Source: Thermobifida halotolerans (GTDB lineage Bacteria > Actinomycetota > Actinomycetes > Streptosporangiales > Streptosporangiaceae). From it: a DNA stretch of 64,000 bases. Numbering within the stretch: position 1 is the stretch's first letter; each line of letters begins with the position of its first letter. The stretch spans positions 620,001-684,000 of the forward strand of contig NZ_CP063196.1 in the NCBI RefSeq assembly GCF_003574835.2. Reading direction: 5' to 3'. The position numbers were made by a program, and so were the translations under genes. Positions 28,133 through 38,338 of this stretch are shown piece after piece. Under the pieces are notes generated by a model. It was not told the DNA's origin. It made no database searches and was given only the letters and a program-made list of their open reading frames with translations.

Positions 28133-29128
28133 CTAGCCGCGCGCGGGAATGGGGACCCGGGCCACCAGTTCGCCGACCACGTCCGCGGGGGACCGGTGGC
28201 GCTGCTGGGCTTCGACGCTGGGCAGCAGGCGGTGCGCCAGCACCGGGACGGCCAGCGCCTGGACGTCGTCGGGCAGGACGTGGTCGCGGCCGTCGAGGGC
28301 GGCGTAGGCGCGTGCCGCGCGCACCAGGTGCAGGGTGGCCCGCGGGGAGGCGCCCAGCGCCAGGGAGGGGGAGACCCGCGTGGCCGAGACCAGGTCCAGG
28401 GAGTAGCGCTTGACCACGGGGGAGACGTAGATCCCGCGGACCCGCTCGGTCATCGTGGCGACCTCGTGGACGGTGGTCACCGGGGTGAGCCGGTCCAGCG
28501 GGGAGTGCGCCGAGTGCGCGTCGATCATGCCGAGCTCGGTGCGGGGGTCGGGATAGCCCACGGAGACGCGCGCCATGAACCGGTCCCGTTGGGCCTCGGG
28601 TAGCGGATAGGTCCCCTCCGCCTCCATGTCGACGGGGTTCTGGGTGGCGATCACCATGAAGGGCCGGTTCAGGCGCCGGGTGACGCCGTCGACGCTGACC
28701 TGCCCCTCCTCCATGCACTCCAGCAGCGCGGACTGCGTCTTGGGGGAGGCCCGGTTGATCTCGTCGCCCAGCACGATGTTGGCGAACACCGGCCCGGGGC
28801 GGAACTCGAACTCGCGGCGCTGCTGGTGGTAGACGCTGACGCCGGTGATGTCGCTGGGGAGCAGGTCGGGGGTGAACTGGACTCGGCTCACCACGCAGTC
28901 GACGGCCCGCCCCAGAGCCTTGGCCAGCATGGTCTTGCCCACGCCGGGAACGTCCTCGATCAGCAGGTGCCCCTCGGCGAGCAGGACCGTCAGCGCGATT
29001 CGGACGACTTCGGGCTTGCCGGCGATCACGGTCTCGATCGCCGACCGTATCCGGTGGGCCGGGGCCAGTGGGCCGCCGACGCCCGAGGGTTGGTCGGCGG
29101 CGCCGTTCACCCGAGTGTCGAGCGACAC
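28133..29128 (-). CDS. MoxR-family AAA ATPase
   Basis: The 331-aa AAA+ protein has Walker [30 protein letters not shown] and Walker [21 protein letters not shown]. It also has sensor 1 [25 protein letters not shown] (given as motifs) and sensor 2 SPRATLHL. It is the first gene of the three-gene operon with DUF58 and TgpA. GTG 29128 follows GAGGGGG. It is divergent from mraZ. Confidence 0.93.
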   Translation of the reverse strand: MSLDTRVNGAADQPSGVGGPLAPAHRIRSAIETVIAGKPEVVRIALTVLLAEGHLLIEDVPGVGKTMLAKALGRAVDCVVSRVQFTPDLLPSDITGVSVYHQQRREFEFRPGPVFANIVLGDEINRASPKTQSALLECMEEGQVSVDGVTRRLNRPFMVIATQNPVDMEAEGTYPLPEAQRDRFMARVSVGYPDPRTELGMIDAHSAHSPLDRLTPVTTVHEVATMTERVRGIYVSPVVKRYSLDLVSATRVSPSLALGASPRATLHLVRAARAYAALDGRDHVLPDDVQALAVPVLAHRLLPSVEAQQRHRSPADVVGELVARVPIPARG

Positions 29129-29164
29129 GTGTCCCCCTCAACATGCCGTGGCTGGTTCATCACG

Positions 29165-29193
29165 AGGCTAGGCCCAAAGCGGGGCTTTGCAAA
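29165..29193 (-). promoter_or_regulatory. Promoter of the moxR operon
   Basis: On the minus strand TTTGCA (29188-29193) and TAGCCT (29165-29170) are 17 bases apart. The start site would be about 30 bases upstream of the GTG, leaving room for the GAGGGGG binding site. Confidence 0.6.
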
Positions 29194-29479
29194 CCGACGC
29201 CGAGCGGTCGCGGAGCGGAAGTTCCCAGGTCATCCCGGCCGAGCAGGGCGCCGAGGCGGTCTGGGTCACAGGGAAGCGGCGGTCGGTACCGGGGGGCCGG
29301 GGTCGCGGGAGGCGTTCCGGGGGGCTGCCACGGGGGCACCGGAGCGCCCCCGGCGGTTCCGGGCGCCAGGAGGGCGGACACGGAGCGTGATGCCGCGGCA
29401 CCGCGCGCGGTGGCCCGCTCCACCCCCGCTGAACTGCGATTTCGCCGATGCGGCAGGGGCTGTGCGGCGGCTTTGTCTG

Positions 29480-29521
29480 TTGACGGTGGAGGAGAGTGGA
29501 GTACAGTGGAGCCGAGTGGAG
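29480..29521 (+). promoter_or_regulatory. mraZ promoter overlaid by four MraZ boxes
   Basis: GTGGAG occurs four times with exact 10-base phasing, at 29486, 29496, 29506 and 29516. This is the arrangement of direct repeats bound by the MraZ ring. A promoter, TTGACG (29480-29485) with TACAGT (29502-29507) and a 16-base spacer, lies within the array. Occupation would block RNA polymerase, which fits MraZ autorepression of the dcw cluster. Confidence 0.85.
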
Positions 29522-29569
29522 GAGAGCGCCGCCTGTTTCGCGGGTGACCTGGGAGGTGGGAGTCGGACG

Positions 29570-30001
29570 ATGTTCCTCGGCACCCACGCGCCACGTCTCG
29601 ACGAGAAGGGGCGCATGTTCCTTCCGGCGAAATACCGCGACGAACTGGCGGGAGGACTGGTGATCACGAAAGGCCAGGAGCGCTGCCTCTACGTCTTTCC
29701 GCTGCGCGAGTTCGAGCGCATCACCCAGGTCCTCCGCTCGGCGCCGGTCACCGCCAAGGCGGTGCGCGACTACAGCCGCGTCTTCTTCGCCAGCGCCTCC
29801 GACGAGCTTCCCGACCGGCAGGGCCGGGTGACCATACCGGCGAGCCTGCGCGCCTACGCGGGGCTCGACCGGGACTGCGTGGTCATCGGGGCGAACACGC
29901 GCCTGGAGATCTGGGACGCCCAGACCTGGGCCGACTACGAGGCCGAGCAGGAGCAGGTATTCGCGGAACTGGCGGAGGAGGTGTTGCCGGGGGTGCTGTG
30001 A
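29570..30001 (+). CDS. mraZ: Transcriptional regulator MraZ
   Basis: The 143-aa protein has two AbrB-like swapped-hairpin domains: [26 protein letters not shown] and, in the second half, the [24 protein letters not shown] motif. MraZ forms an octameric-type ring that binds repeated boxes upstream of its own gene. The ATG at 29570 follows GGGAGGTGGG. It heads the dcw cluster. Confidence 0.96.
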   Translation: MFLGTHAPRLDEKGRMFLPAKYRDELAGGLVITKGQERCLYVFPLREFERITQVLRSAPVTAKAVRDYSRVFFASASDELPDRQGRVTIPASLRAYAGLDRDCVVIGANTRLEIWDAQTWADYEAEQEQVFAELAEEVLPGVL

Positions 30002-30261
30002 TCCCGCGGAACCGCCGCGTCGCACCGGGAACCGGTGCTGCGAGCCGCATCGGGGTCACGACCGTCGATCCCTGTCGGATTCAGGCCTTCAGACGCGGCC
30101 GGTCAGGTCTCAGCTGGCGCATCTTCCCCGGTGCCAGATGATTCGAGCGGGCCGAACGGCGGCCGCGCCCGTCGGGCGCGTCTGGAGGCCCGGCCGTCCC
30201 CGGGCCGGGCGCGACGGCCACGGGGGAACGGGGACGCGACAACAGGGGGGCGGACGCGCCA

Positions 30262-31245
30262 GTGGGAAACGACGACGAGCAGAGACACCGGGACACTCCC
30301 GAACCGGCGCACGTGCCGGTCATGCTGGAGCGGGTCCTCGACCTGCTCGCACCGGCTCTGCGCGAACCCGGCTCGGTCGTCGTGGACGGCACACTCGGCC
30401 TCGGCGGCCACTCCGAGGCGCTGCTCGCCGCCCATCCCGGGACCCGCCTGGTGGGCGTGGACCGCGACACCACCGCGCTGGAACGCAGCCGCCACCGGCT
30501 GGCCCGCTTCGGCGACCGCGTCAGTCTGGCGCACGCCGTCTACTCCGACATTCCCCGCGTCCTGGACGACCTCGGCATCGACCGGGTCCACGGCATCCTC
30601 CTCGACCTGGGCGTGTCCTCCCCCCAACTGGACGAGGCCGACCGCGGCTTCGCCTACTCCTACGACGCGCCCCTGGACATGCGCATGGACCGCACCCAGG
30701 AACGCACCGCGGCCCACGTCGTCAACACCTACTCCGCCGGAGAGCTCACCCGCGTCCTCAGGGTCTACGGCGAGGAGCGCTTCGCCGCCCGGGTGGCCCA
30801 GGCCATCGTGCGGCGGCGCGCCAAGGAGCCCGTGCGGACCACCGGAGTCCTGGCCGACCTGGTGCGCGACGCCATCCCCGCGGCGGCCCGCCGCACCGGG
30901 GGCAACCCGGCCAAGCGGACCTTCCAGGCGCTGCGCATCGAGGTCAACTCCGAGCTCGCCATCCTGGAGCGCGCCCTGCCCGCGGCGATCTCCCGCCTCG
31001 CGGTGGGAGGGCGCATCGCGGTGCTGTCCTACCACTCCCTGGAGGACCGCATCACCAAACGCGTCCTGGCCGCGCTGAGCACCGACACCACCCCGCCCGG
31101 ACTGCCGGTGCCCCTGCCGGACCGGCAGCCGGAACTGCGCCTGCTCACCCGAGGCGCCGAGGTCCCCCCGGAGCGGGAGACCGAACGCAACCCCCGCGCG
31201 GCGTCGGCCCGGCTGCGGGCCGCCGAAAGGACACGGGAGCCGTGA
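30262..31245 (+). CDS. rsmH: 16S rRNA (cytosine-1402-N4)-methyltransferase
   Basis: It methylates C1402 in the ribosomal P site. The 327-aa protein shows [29 protein letters not shown] (SAM motif), [20 protein letters not shown] and [10 protein letters not shown]-terminal motifs are [16 protein letters not shown] and [16 protein letters not shown] 30262 is 260 bases after mraZ; the gap shows no gene. Confidence 0.96.
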   Translation: MGNDDEQRHRDTPEPAHVPVMLERVLDLLAPALREPGSVVVDGTLGLGGHSEALLAAHPGTRLVGVDRDTTALERSRHRLARFGDRVSLAHAVYSDIPRVLDDLGIDRVHGILLDLGVSSPQLDEADRGFAYSYDAPLDMRMDRTQERTAAHVVNTYSAGELTRVLRVYGEERFAARVAQAIVRRRAKEPVRTTGVLADLVRDAIPAAARRTGGNPAKRTFQALRIEVNSELAILERALPAAISRLAVGGRIAVLSYHSLEDRITKRVLAALSTDTTPPGLPVPLPDRQPELRLLTRGAEVPPERETERNPRAASARLRAAERTREP

Positions 31246-31321
31246 CCGTCGGCCCCGAACGACAGCATCCACGCGCTCCCGGTCCGGACCGGGAGCCGTC
31301 GACCTCGTCCGGGAGAACACC

Positions 31322-31753
31322 GTGAAGACCCACACCGAAGAACACGCCCCGAGCACACGGAGCCGGTCCCGCACGACGCCGTCCCGACCGCGTGTCGGAC
31401 GCGGCACGGCGGCGGCCGGCGGCACGCGCGGCGCACGGCCGCACAGCCCCGCCCCGCGCATGCCGTTCGTGCTGCTCGTCCTGGGACTGCTCGGCGGGGC
31501 GCTGGTCACCCTGCTGATGCTGCACGCCGTCCTCGCCGAGGACACCTTCGAGATCGCGACCCTGCAGCGGGAGAACCGCGAACTCGGCCAGCAGGAGCAG
31601 GCGCTGCGGGAGAAGGTCATGGAGGCCGAGTCGCCCGAGGCGATCGCCGAGGCCGCCGAGGAACTGGGTATGCGGCCGGGGGAGGAGCCCCGGTTCCTCG
31701 ACCTGGAGACCGGGGAGGTCACCGGGGCGGAGCCGACCCGGAAGGGTGAATGA
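31322..31753 (+). CDS. ftsL: FtsL-like septum formation protein
   Basis: The 143-aa bitopic protein has a 45-residue basic cytoplasmic tail and one membrane helix (FVLLVLGLLGGALVTLLML). A short extracytoplasmic coiled coil with Leu/Glu heptads (IATLQRENRELGQQEQALREK) follows. Sequence conservation is weak, as is usual for FtsL/DivIC. Position between rsmH and ftsI supports the call. It starts at GTG 31322. Confidence 0.85.
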   Translation: MKTHTEEHAPSTRSRSRTTPSRPRVGRGTAAAGGTRGARPHSPAPRMPFVLLVLGLLGGALVTLLMLHAVLAEDTFEIATLQRENRELGQQEQALREKVMEAESPEAIAEAAEELGMRPGEEPRFLDLETGEVTGAEPTRKGE

Positions 31754-31813
31754 CCGGCAGACACCGATCCGCGCCGCCGGTGGGAGGCGCCGAACAGGGG
31801 GGAACGTCCACCG

Positions 31814-33736
31814 TTGAGCACACCGCGTGACCGCAGTCCCAAGGACCCGCGTCGGCCGTCGTCATCGGCGCGCAGCCGACGCCGGCCCGGACCGCGCTCC
31901 GCGGAGGCCGCACGGCGGCGCACCGCCCCGAGACCCGCCGCCGGCGCGGCGCCCGCGCGGCGCCCGCGCGGCGGGGGCGCCGCGCCACTGCGCCGCCCGT
32001 TCCGCCGCAGGGCGCCCCAGCCGCGCATCAGGATCATGGGGGCCATCCTCGGGGTCGTCCTGCTCCTCTTCGCGGTGCGGCTGGTGCAGATCCAGGGCAT
32101 CGACGCCGACGACTACGCCGAGGCCGCGGCGAACCTGCGGCTGGCCACCATCGAGATCCCCACCGTCCGCGGTGACATCACCGACGCGTCGGGGCGGCCC
32201 TTCGCCATGTCGGTGGAGGTCCGCACCGTCTTCGTCGACCCGGCGGAGGTGCGTGCCGACCAGAGGGACGAGGTCGTCAGGGAGCTGTCCCAGCGGTTCG
32301 ACCTGAGCGCCGAGGAGGTCGCCGCCCGGCTCGACGCCCGGGTCGACGGCCAGCCGAGCCGCTACGAGGTCGTCCAGCGCGGCGTCTCCGTCGAGGAGTG
32401 GGAGGAGCTCGACGCCCTCGGTCTGCACGGCGTCTCCGCCGAACGCGCCTACAAGCGGGTCTACCCCGAGCAGACGGGCGCGGCCAACCTGGTCGGCTTC
32501 GTCGGGACCGAGGGGTACGGACTGGAGGGCCTGGAGGCCGTGCTGGACTCGACCCTCGCCGGAGAGGCCGGGCAGCAGCAGGTCGAGGTGGGCAGCGACG
32601 GCACCCAGATCCCGATGGCGGGCGGACTGGTCAAGGAACCGGTTCCCGGCCGGACGGTCCGGCTCACCCTGGACATGGACCTGCAGTGGTACGCCCAGCA
32701 GGCCCTCGCCGAACGCGCTGAGGAACTGGGCGCCGAGGCCGGGAACGTGGTCGTGATGACCCGCGACGGCCAGATCAAGGCGATGGCGAACTACCCCACC
32801 TACGATCCGAACGACTTCGCCTCCGCGACCGCCGAGCAGCGCCGCAACGGCGCGGTCGCCGACGCGTTCGAGCCGGGCAGCACCAACAAGGCCATCACCG
32901 TCGCCGCGGCCCTGGAGGAGGGGGTGACCACCCCCGACACCGTCTACACGGTCCCCGACTCCATCCGCCGCCACGACCTGGAGTTCCGCGACTCCCACCC
33001 GCACCCGACCCAGCGCCTCACCGTCAACGGGATCATGGCCACCTCCAGCAACGTCGGGGCCATCCAGATCGCCGAGGAGTTGGGCGCGGAGAAGATGTAC
33101 GAGTACCTGCGCCGGTTCGGCTTCGGCCAGCCCACGGGCCTGGACCTGCCGGGCGAGAACGCGGGGATCCTCACCGATCCGCAGCACTGGTCGGGCACCG
33201 ACCTTCCGTCCATCTCCTTCGGGCACAGCGTCTCGGTCAACGCCGTGCAACTGGCCGGCGTCTACGCCATCGTCGCCAACGACGGGATCAGGGTGGAGCC
33301 CACCCTCGTGGCCGGAACGGTGGACCCCGACGGCGAGTTCACCGCCGCGCCCGAGCCCGAGAGCGAACGGGTGATCAGCGCGGACACCGCCGCCGACCTC
33401 AGGCTGATGCTCGAGGGCACCACCGGGGAGATGGGCACCGCCCGGCAGGCCCGCATCGACGGCTACCGGATCGGCGGCAAGACCGGCACCGCCAACCGCA
33501 TCAACCCGGAGACGGGCACCTACCAGGGCGGCGGCTACGTCAGCTCCTTCGTCGGCATCGCCCCGGTCGACGATCCCGAACTGGTCGTCCTCGTGGTGCT
33601 GCACAATCCGCAGGAAGAGTACTACGGCGGCGAGGCGGCCACCCCCGTCTTCACCGACGTGATGTCCTTCGCGCTCAAGACGATGCAGGTGCCGCCGACC
33701 GGCACCGAGGCGCCGAAACTGCGCATGGAGGAGTGA
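31814..33736 (+). CDS. ftsI: Septal peptidoglycan transpeptidase (class B PBP)
   Basis: The 640-aa protein has a 75-residue Arg/Pro-rich tail, one membrane anchor (IMGAILGVVLLLFAVRLV) and a PBP dimer domain. The transpeptidase domain has the active-site EPGSTNK (SxxK), SSNVG and KTGTAN motifs. It crosslinks septal peptidoglycan with FtsW. It starts with TTG 31814 behind a long purine run, an unusual but plausible initiation. No PASTA domains are present. Confidence 0.95.
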   Translation: MSTPRDRSPKDPRRPSSSARSRRRPGPRSAEAARRRTAPRPAAGAAPARRPRGGGAAPLRRPFRRRAPQPRIRIMGAILGVVLLLFAVRLVQIQGIDADDYAEAAANLRLATIEIPTVRGDITDASGRPFAMSVEVRTVFVDPAEVRADQRDEVVRELSQRFDLSAEEVAARLDARVDGQPSRYEVVQRGVSVEEWEELDALGLHGVSAERAYKRVYPEQTGAANLVGFVGTEGYGLEGLEAVLDSTLAGEAGQQQVEVGSDGTQIPMAGGLVKEPVPGRTVRLTLDMDLQWYAQQALAERAEELGAEAGNVVVMTRDGQIKAMANYPTYDPNDFASATAEQRRNGAVADAFEPGSTNKAITVAAALEEGVTTPDTVYTVPDSIRRHDLEFRDSHPHPTQRLTVNGIMATSSNVGAIQIAEELGAEKMYEYLRRFGFGQPTGLDLPGENAGILTDPQHWSGTDLPSISFGHSVSVNAVQLAGVYAIVANDGIRVEPTLVAGTVDPDGEFTAAPEPESERVISADTAADLRLMLEGTTGEMGTARQARIDGYRIGGKTGTANRINPETGTYQGGGYVSSFVGIAPVDDPELVVLVVLHNPQEEYYGGEAATPVFTDVMSFALKTMQVPPTGTEAPKLRMEE

Positions 33737-33925
33737 ACCCCCGCGGCGGCGGAGCGAAACCGGACACACCGGTCGGATGCTCTTGCCACCCGGCGCCGCG
33801 GTGGCCGATGCTTTCGGACATCCGTCAGCGTCCAGAGCCACCGCCCGCCCGGAGCCGACCGCACCACCGCTCCGCAGCGGCCCGAGTGGACGGGCGCGAA
33901 TCGGCTTGACCGTCTCCGCGTGGAA

Positions 33926-33954
33926 TTGACCTCCACCGTCGGCGAACCGATAAC
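33926..33954 (+). promoter_or_regulatory. Possible internal promoter for murE
   Basis: TTGACC (33926-33931) and GATAAC (33949-33954) are 17 bases apart. The predicted start site falls at the GTG of murE (33963), giving a leaderless transcript, and no Shine-Dalgarno is evident there. It lies in the 226-base ftsI-murE gap. Confidence 0.5.
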
Positions 33955-33962
33955 CTCACGAG

Positions 33963-35582
33963 GTGTCACCCGTAATGCGACCCGAACACGTCCAGCCACG
34001 TCCGTTGTCCGAGCTCGTCCCGCTGTTGGGGCCGGACGCCTTCGTCACGTGCGTCGACCCCGCCGAACCTCCGCTGGGAACCGTGCCGGTCCCCGGGGGC
34101 CCCGATCCCGAACAGGCCCGCGACCTCGACGCCGTCGTCGTCACCGGCATCACGCACGACTCCCGCGCGGTGCGCCCCGGAGACCTGTACGCGGCGCTGC
34201 CGGGACGGCGCGTCCACGGCGCCAAGTTCGCCGAGCAGGCCGCCAAGGCGGGAGCCGCGGCCGTGCTCACCGACCCGGCCGGGTACGACCGCGCCGCGGC
34301 CACCCGACTGCCGGTCATCACCGTCCCCGACCCGCGCGCCGTGCTCGGCGACGCCGCCGCCTGGATCTACGGGAACCCCTCCGGCGAACTGCTGCTGGTC
34401 GGCACCACCGGGACCAGCGGCAAGACCACGGTCAGCTACCTGGTGGAGTCGGGACTGCGCGCGGCGGGAATGCGCACCGGACTGGTGGGCACCGTGGAGA
34501 TGCGGGTGGACGACGAACGGGTCGACTCCTCCCTCACCACCCCCGAGGCCACCGACCTGCACGGGCTGTTCGCCCTCATGCGGGAGCGCGAGGTCGACGG
34601 CGTCGCCATGGAGGTCTCCAGCCACGCCCTGGCCCTGGGCCGGGTCGACGGCGTGCGCTACGACGTCGCGGTGTTCACCAACCTCTCCCAGGACCACCTG
34701 GACTTCCACGCGGACCTGCGCGACTACTTCGACACCAAGGCACGGCTGTTCACCCCCGAGTTCGCCAGGGTCGCCGTGGTCAACCGGGACGACAGGTTCG
34801 GGCGGGCGCTCGTCGAGACGGTCACCGAGCGGGGCGCGATCCCGGTCACCACGTTCTCCGCCGAGAGCGACACGGAGGCGGACTGGTACGCCTCCGACGT
34901 CGTGCTCGAACCGGAGGGCAGCCGGTTCCGGGTGGTCGGCCCCGGCGGGATGGAGATGGAGGCCTCGGTGCGGCTGCCCGGACCCTTCAACGTCTCCAAC
35001 GCCATGGCCGCGATCGTCGCCCTCATCGAGGCGGGCGTCCCGATGCCCACCGCCCTGGACGGGGTGGCGGCGGCCCGGGGCGTGCCCGGCCGGATGGAGC
35101 GGATCGACGAGGGGCAGAACTTCACCGCCATCGTCGACTACTCGCACAAGCCCGGCGCGATCGAGGCGGTCCTCACCTCGCTGCGGTCGGTCACCGACGG
35201 CAGACTCACCATCGTCGTGGGCTGCGGCGGCGACCGCGACCGGGGAAAACGTCCCCTCATGGGCGAGGCCGCCGCCCGCCTCGCCGACGCGGTCATCCTC
35301 ACCGACGACAACCCCCGCAGCGAGGACCCGGTCACGATCATCACCAGCATGCTCGAAGGCGTGGCCAAGGTCCCCGTCGAGCAGCGCGCCCGCATCACGG
35401 TCGAACCCGACCGGCACACCGCGATCGAGATGGCGGTGGAGCGCGCCAAACCCGGTGACGTCGTCGTCGTGGCCGGTAAAGGCCACGAGCGCGGCCAGTA
35501 CGTGGGCGACCGGGTGCTGCCCTTCGACGACCGCGCGGTGCTGCGGGACGCGCTGCGCTGGCGGGTCGGCGGGGAGGGCTGA
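33963..35582 (+). CDS. murE: UDP-MurNAc-tripeptide synthetase (meso-DAP type)
   Basis: It adds the third residue to UDP-MurNAc-L-Ala-D-Glu. The 539-aa Mur ligase has GITHDSRAVRPGDLYAAL, the ATP loop GTTGTSGKTTVSYL and EVSSHALALGRV. The C-terminal domain contains the DNPR motif (TDDNPRSED), which in this family signals meso-diaminopimelate. GKGHERGQYV follows. GTG 33963 is used. Confidence 0.96.
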   Translation: MSPVMRPEHVQPRPLSELVPLLGPDAFVTCVDPAEPPLGTVPVPGGPDPEQARDLDAVVVTGITHDSRAVRPGDLYAALPGRRVHGAKFAEQAAKAGAAAVLTDPAGYDRAAATRLPVITVPDPRAVLGDAAAWIYGNPSGELLLVGTTGTSGKTTVSYLVESGLRAAGMRTGLVGTVEMRVDDERVDSSLTTPEATDLHGLFALMREREVDGVAMEVSSHALALGRVDGVRYDVAVFTNLSQDHLDFHADLRDYFDTKARLFTPEFARVAVVNRDDRFGRALVETVTERGAIPVTTFSAESDTEADWYASDVVLEPEGSRFRVVGPGGMEMEASVRLPGPFNVSNAMAAIVALIEAGVPMPTALDGVAAARGVPGRMERIDEGQNFTAIVDYSHKPGAIEAVLTSLRSVTDGRLTIVVGCGGDRDRGKRPLMGEAAARLADAVILTDDNPRSEDPVTIITSMLEGVAKVPVEQRARITVEPDRHTAIEMAVERAKPGDVVVVAGKGHERGQYVGDRVLPFDDRAVLRDALRWRVGGEG

Positions 35583-35873
35583 CCCGCCGCGGTCCGCGCG
35601 GTCGGTCCGTGGCCGCGCGGAACACCGAGGTCACGCAAGGTCGCGGCGGGCGCGGAGGCGGCCGGGACGGGTCTCACTCGTGCCACATTCCAGTTCGGGC
35701 GCAACCCGGTCCGTCGATCTTGTTCTAAGGTTAGGTGCGGCAATCGCAGCCCGGCACCGTGGCGTCCGCACGCCGCTTCGCGGCTTTTGTACAGCATCCC
35801 CGTTCTCGCACGCTGTTCACTGTCATTACGGCGCTTCGAGCGTGGTGGACCGGGCCCGACATGAGGAGTGGAT

Positions 35874-37283
35874 TTGATCGCGCTGACGCTCGATCGGATC
35901 GCCGAGATCACCCGATCCCGAATACGCGGATCGGCGCAGCCCACGGACATCGTCAACGGTCCGGTGGTCATCGACTCACGCCAGGCGGTCCCCGGTTCGC
36001 TGTTCGTCGCCCTCGGCGGCGAACGGGTCGACGGCCACGACTTCGCCGACGCCGCGGTCAGTGCCGGGGCGACGGCCGTGCTGGGCTCCCGGCCGGTGGA
36101 CGCGCCCCAGCTGCTGGTCGACGGCGGCGACGACGAGGTCGTGGCGGCCCTGGCGCGGCTGGCCCGCGCGGTCGTGGACGAACTGCCCGACGCCGACGTC
36201 ATCGGGGTCACCGGCTCGTCCGGGAAGACCACCACCAAGGACCTGCTGGCCCAGGTGCTGTCCCGGATCGGCCCCACGATCGCCCCGCCCGGATCGTTCA
36301 ACAACGAACTCGGCCATCCGCTGACCGTCCTGCGCGCGGACGAGACCACCCGCTTCATCGCGCTGGAGGTCGCCGCCCGCGGTCTGGGACACATCGCGCA
36401 CCTGTGCCGGGTGGCGCCGCCGCGCATCGGCGTCGTGCTCAACGTCGGCAGCGCCCACATGGGCGAGTTCGGCGACCGCGCGACCATCGCCCGGGCCAAG
36501 GGCGAACTCGTCGAGGCGCTGCCCGACGCCGACCGGGGCGGCGTGGCGGTCCTCAACGCCGACGACGACGCGGTGATCGGCATGGCCGCGCGCACCTCGG
36601 CCCGGGTGGTCAGCTACGGCCTGGCCGACACCGCCGACGTGCGGGCCGAGCAGGTCGACCTGGACGACACGGGACGTGCCCGCTTCACCCTCGCCATCGG
36701 CGGCGCCACGGCCCGGGTGCAACTGCGGCTGATCGGTATCCACCAGGTGCACAACGCCCTGGCCGTCGCCGCGGTGCTGCACGAACTGGGAACGGGCGTC
36801 GCCGACATCGCCACGGCCCTGGGCGAGGCGGGCTCCGTGAGCCGCTGGCGCATGGAGGTCACCGAACGGGCGGACGGGGTGACCGTCGTCAACGACGCCT
36901 ACAACGCCAACCCCGAATCCATGGGCGCGGCACTGCGTACGCTGGCCACGCTGGCCTCCGAGCGCCGCGCCTTCGCGGTGCTGGGCCACATGGCCGAGCT
37001 CGGCCCGTCCCACCGGGCCGAGCACGAGCGCATCGGACGACTCGTGACCGAGAGCGGGGTGGACGTCCTCGTTGTCGTCGGCGAGCAGGCGGCGGGCATC
37101 GCGGACGGAGCCGCGGCCGTCGCCGACTGGCCGGGCGAGACCCTGAGGGTCGCCGATGTCGCGGAAGCGGTCGCGGTGCTCAGGGAGCGCCTGAGACCCA
37201 AGGACATCGTCATGTTGAAGGGATCACGAGTGGCCGGGCTGGAGAAGGTAGCCGAGCAGCTGACCGTGGAGGCCGCCGAATGA
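35874..37283 (+). CDS. murF: UDP-MurNAc-tripeptide D-alanyl-D-alanine ligase
   Basis: It adds D-Ala-D-Ala to complete the pentapeptide. The 469-aa protein shows IALTLDRIAEIT, VIDSRQAVPGSLFVAL and the ATP loop GVTGSSGKTTTKDLLAQVL. It also has FNNELGHPLTVL and VVNDAYNANPESM. TTG 35874 is chosen because GAGGAG at 35863-35868 is spaced 5 bases from it; GTG 35868 lies inside that site. It overlaps mraY by 4 bases. The 291-base gap upstream has a possible start region but no gene. Confidence 0.94.
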   Translation: MIALTLDRIAEITRSRIRGSAQPTDIVNGPVVIDSRQAVPGSLFVALGGERVDGHDFADAAVSAGATAVLGSRPVDAPQLLVDGGDDEVVAALARLARAVVDELPDADVIGVTGSSGKTTTKDLLAQVLSRIGPTIAPPGSFNNELGHPLTVLRADETTRFIALEVAARGLGHIAHLCRVAPPRIGVVLNVGSAHMGEFGDRATIARAKGELVEALPDADRGGVAVLNADDDAVIGMAARTSARVVSYGLADTADVRAEQVDLDDTGRARFTLAIGGATARVQLRLIGIHQVHNALAVAAVLHELGTGVADIATALGEAGSVSRWRMEVTERADGVTVVNDAYNANPESMGAALRTLATLASERRAFAVLGHMAELGPSHRAEHERIGRLVTESGVDVLVVVGEQAAGIADGAAAVADWPGETLRVADVAEAVAVLRERLRPKDIVMLKGSRVAGLEKVAEQLTVEAAE

Positions 37284-38335
37284 CCGGCATCATCGCCGCC
37301 GCGGGGCTGTCCCTGCTGGTGTCCTTCATCCTCATGCCACCGCTGATCAAGATTCTGTACCGGTTCAAGTTCGGACAGGAGATCCGCGACGACGGCCCCC
37401 AGGGCCACAAGACCAAGCAGGGCACGCCCACCATGGGCGGTATCGTCATCATCCTGGGCGCGGTCATCGGCTACTTCGGCGCGCACGGGGTGACGATGAC
37501 CCCCCCGACCGTCTCGGGCGTGCTGGTGCTCTTCCTGTTCGTCGGGCTGGGCTGCGTCGGCTTCCTCGACGACTTCATCAAGATCTACAAGCGCCGCAGC
37601 CTGGGCCTGCGCAGCGGAGCCAAGATGCTCGGCCAGGTCATCGTGGGTGTCGGGTTCGCCGTCGGCGTCACCATGTTCCCCAACTCCTACACCTACACGC
37701 CCGGCTCCACCCACCTGTCGCTGCTGCGCGACTTCGGCCCGCCCATGGCGGTGTGGCTGTTCGTGATCTGGGCGCTGCTGCTGATCGTGGCCACATCCAA
37801 CGCGGTCAACCTCACCGACGGCCTCGACGGCCTGGCCACCGGGGCGACGATCCTCTCCCTGGTCGCCTACGTCATCATCGGCAACTGGCAGCTACGGCAG
37901 AGCTGCGTCAACGCCCTCGAACCCAACTGCTACACCGTGCGCGACCCCCTGGACCTGGCGGTCGTGGCCGCGGCGGCGCTGGGCGGCTGCATCGCCTTCC
38001 TCTGGTTCAACGCACCCCCCGCCAAGATCTTCATGGGCGACACCGGCTCCCTGGCGCTGGGCGGCCTGCTGGTCGGTCTGGCCATCACCACCCGCACCCA
38101 GTTGCTGCTGCTGGTCATCGGCGGACTGTTCGTCCTCATCACCGCGTCGGTGATCATCCAGGTCGGCTCGTTCCGACTCACCGGCAAGCGGGTGTTCCGC
38201 ATGGCTCCGCTGCAGCACCACTTCGAACTCAAGGGGTGGGCCGAGACCACCATCGTGATCCGCTTCTGGATCATCCAGGGCCTGTTCGTGGCCGCCGCGA
38301 TCGCCCTGTTCTACCTGGAATGGATGCCTCGATAA
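37280..38335 (+). CDS. mraY: Phospho-MurNAc-pentapeptide translocase
   Basis: It transfers phospho-MurNAc-pentapeptide to undecaprenyl phosphate to form lipid I. The 351-aa protein has ten hydrophobic spans. Active-site motifs are GTPTMGGIVI, GFLDDFIKIY, SNAVNLTDGLDGLA, FMGDTGSLALGG and the His motif PLQHHFELKGW. ATG 37280 overlaps the murF stop. Confidence 0.97.
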   Translation: MTGIIAAAGLSLLVSFILMPPLIKILYRFKFGQEIRDDGPQGHKTKQGTPTMGGIVIILGAVIGYFGAHGVTMTPPTVSGVLVLFLFVGLGCVGFLDDFIKIYKRRSLGLRSGAKMLGQVIVGVGFAVGVTMFPNSYTYTPGSTHLSLLRDFGPPMAVWLFVIWALLLIVATSNAVNLTDGLDGLATGATILSLVAYVIIGNWQLRQSCVNALEPNCYTVRDPLDLAVVAAAALGGCIAFLWFNAPPAKIFMGDTGSLALGGLLVGLAITTRTQLLLLVIGGLFVLITASVIIQVGSFRLTGKRVFRMAPLQHHFELKGWAETTIVIRFWIIQGLFVAAAIALFYLEWMPR

Positions 38336-38338
38336 GCG

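Larger units (their letters stand above)
29129..29569. other. Divergent intergenic region between moxR and mraZ
   Basis: The 441-base gap holds the moxR promoter near 29165-29193 and the mraZ promoter/box array at 29480-29521. The central 29200-29450 part is GC-rich and shows no gene I can support on either strand. Confidence 0.6.
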
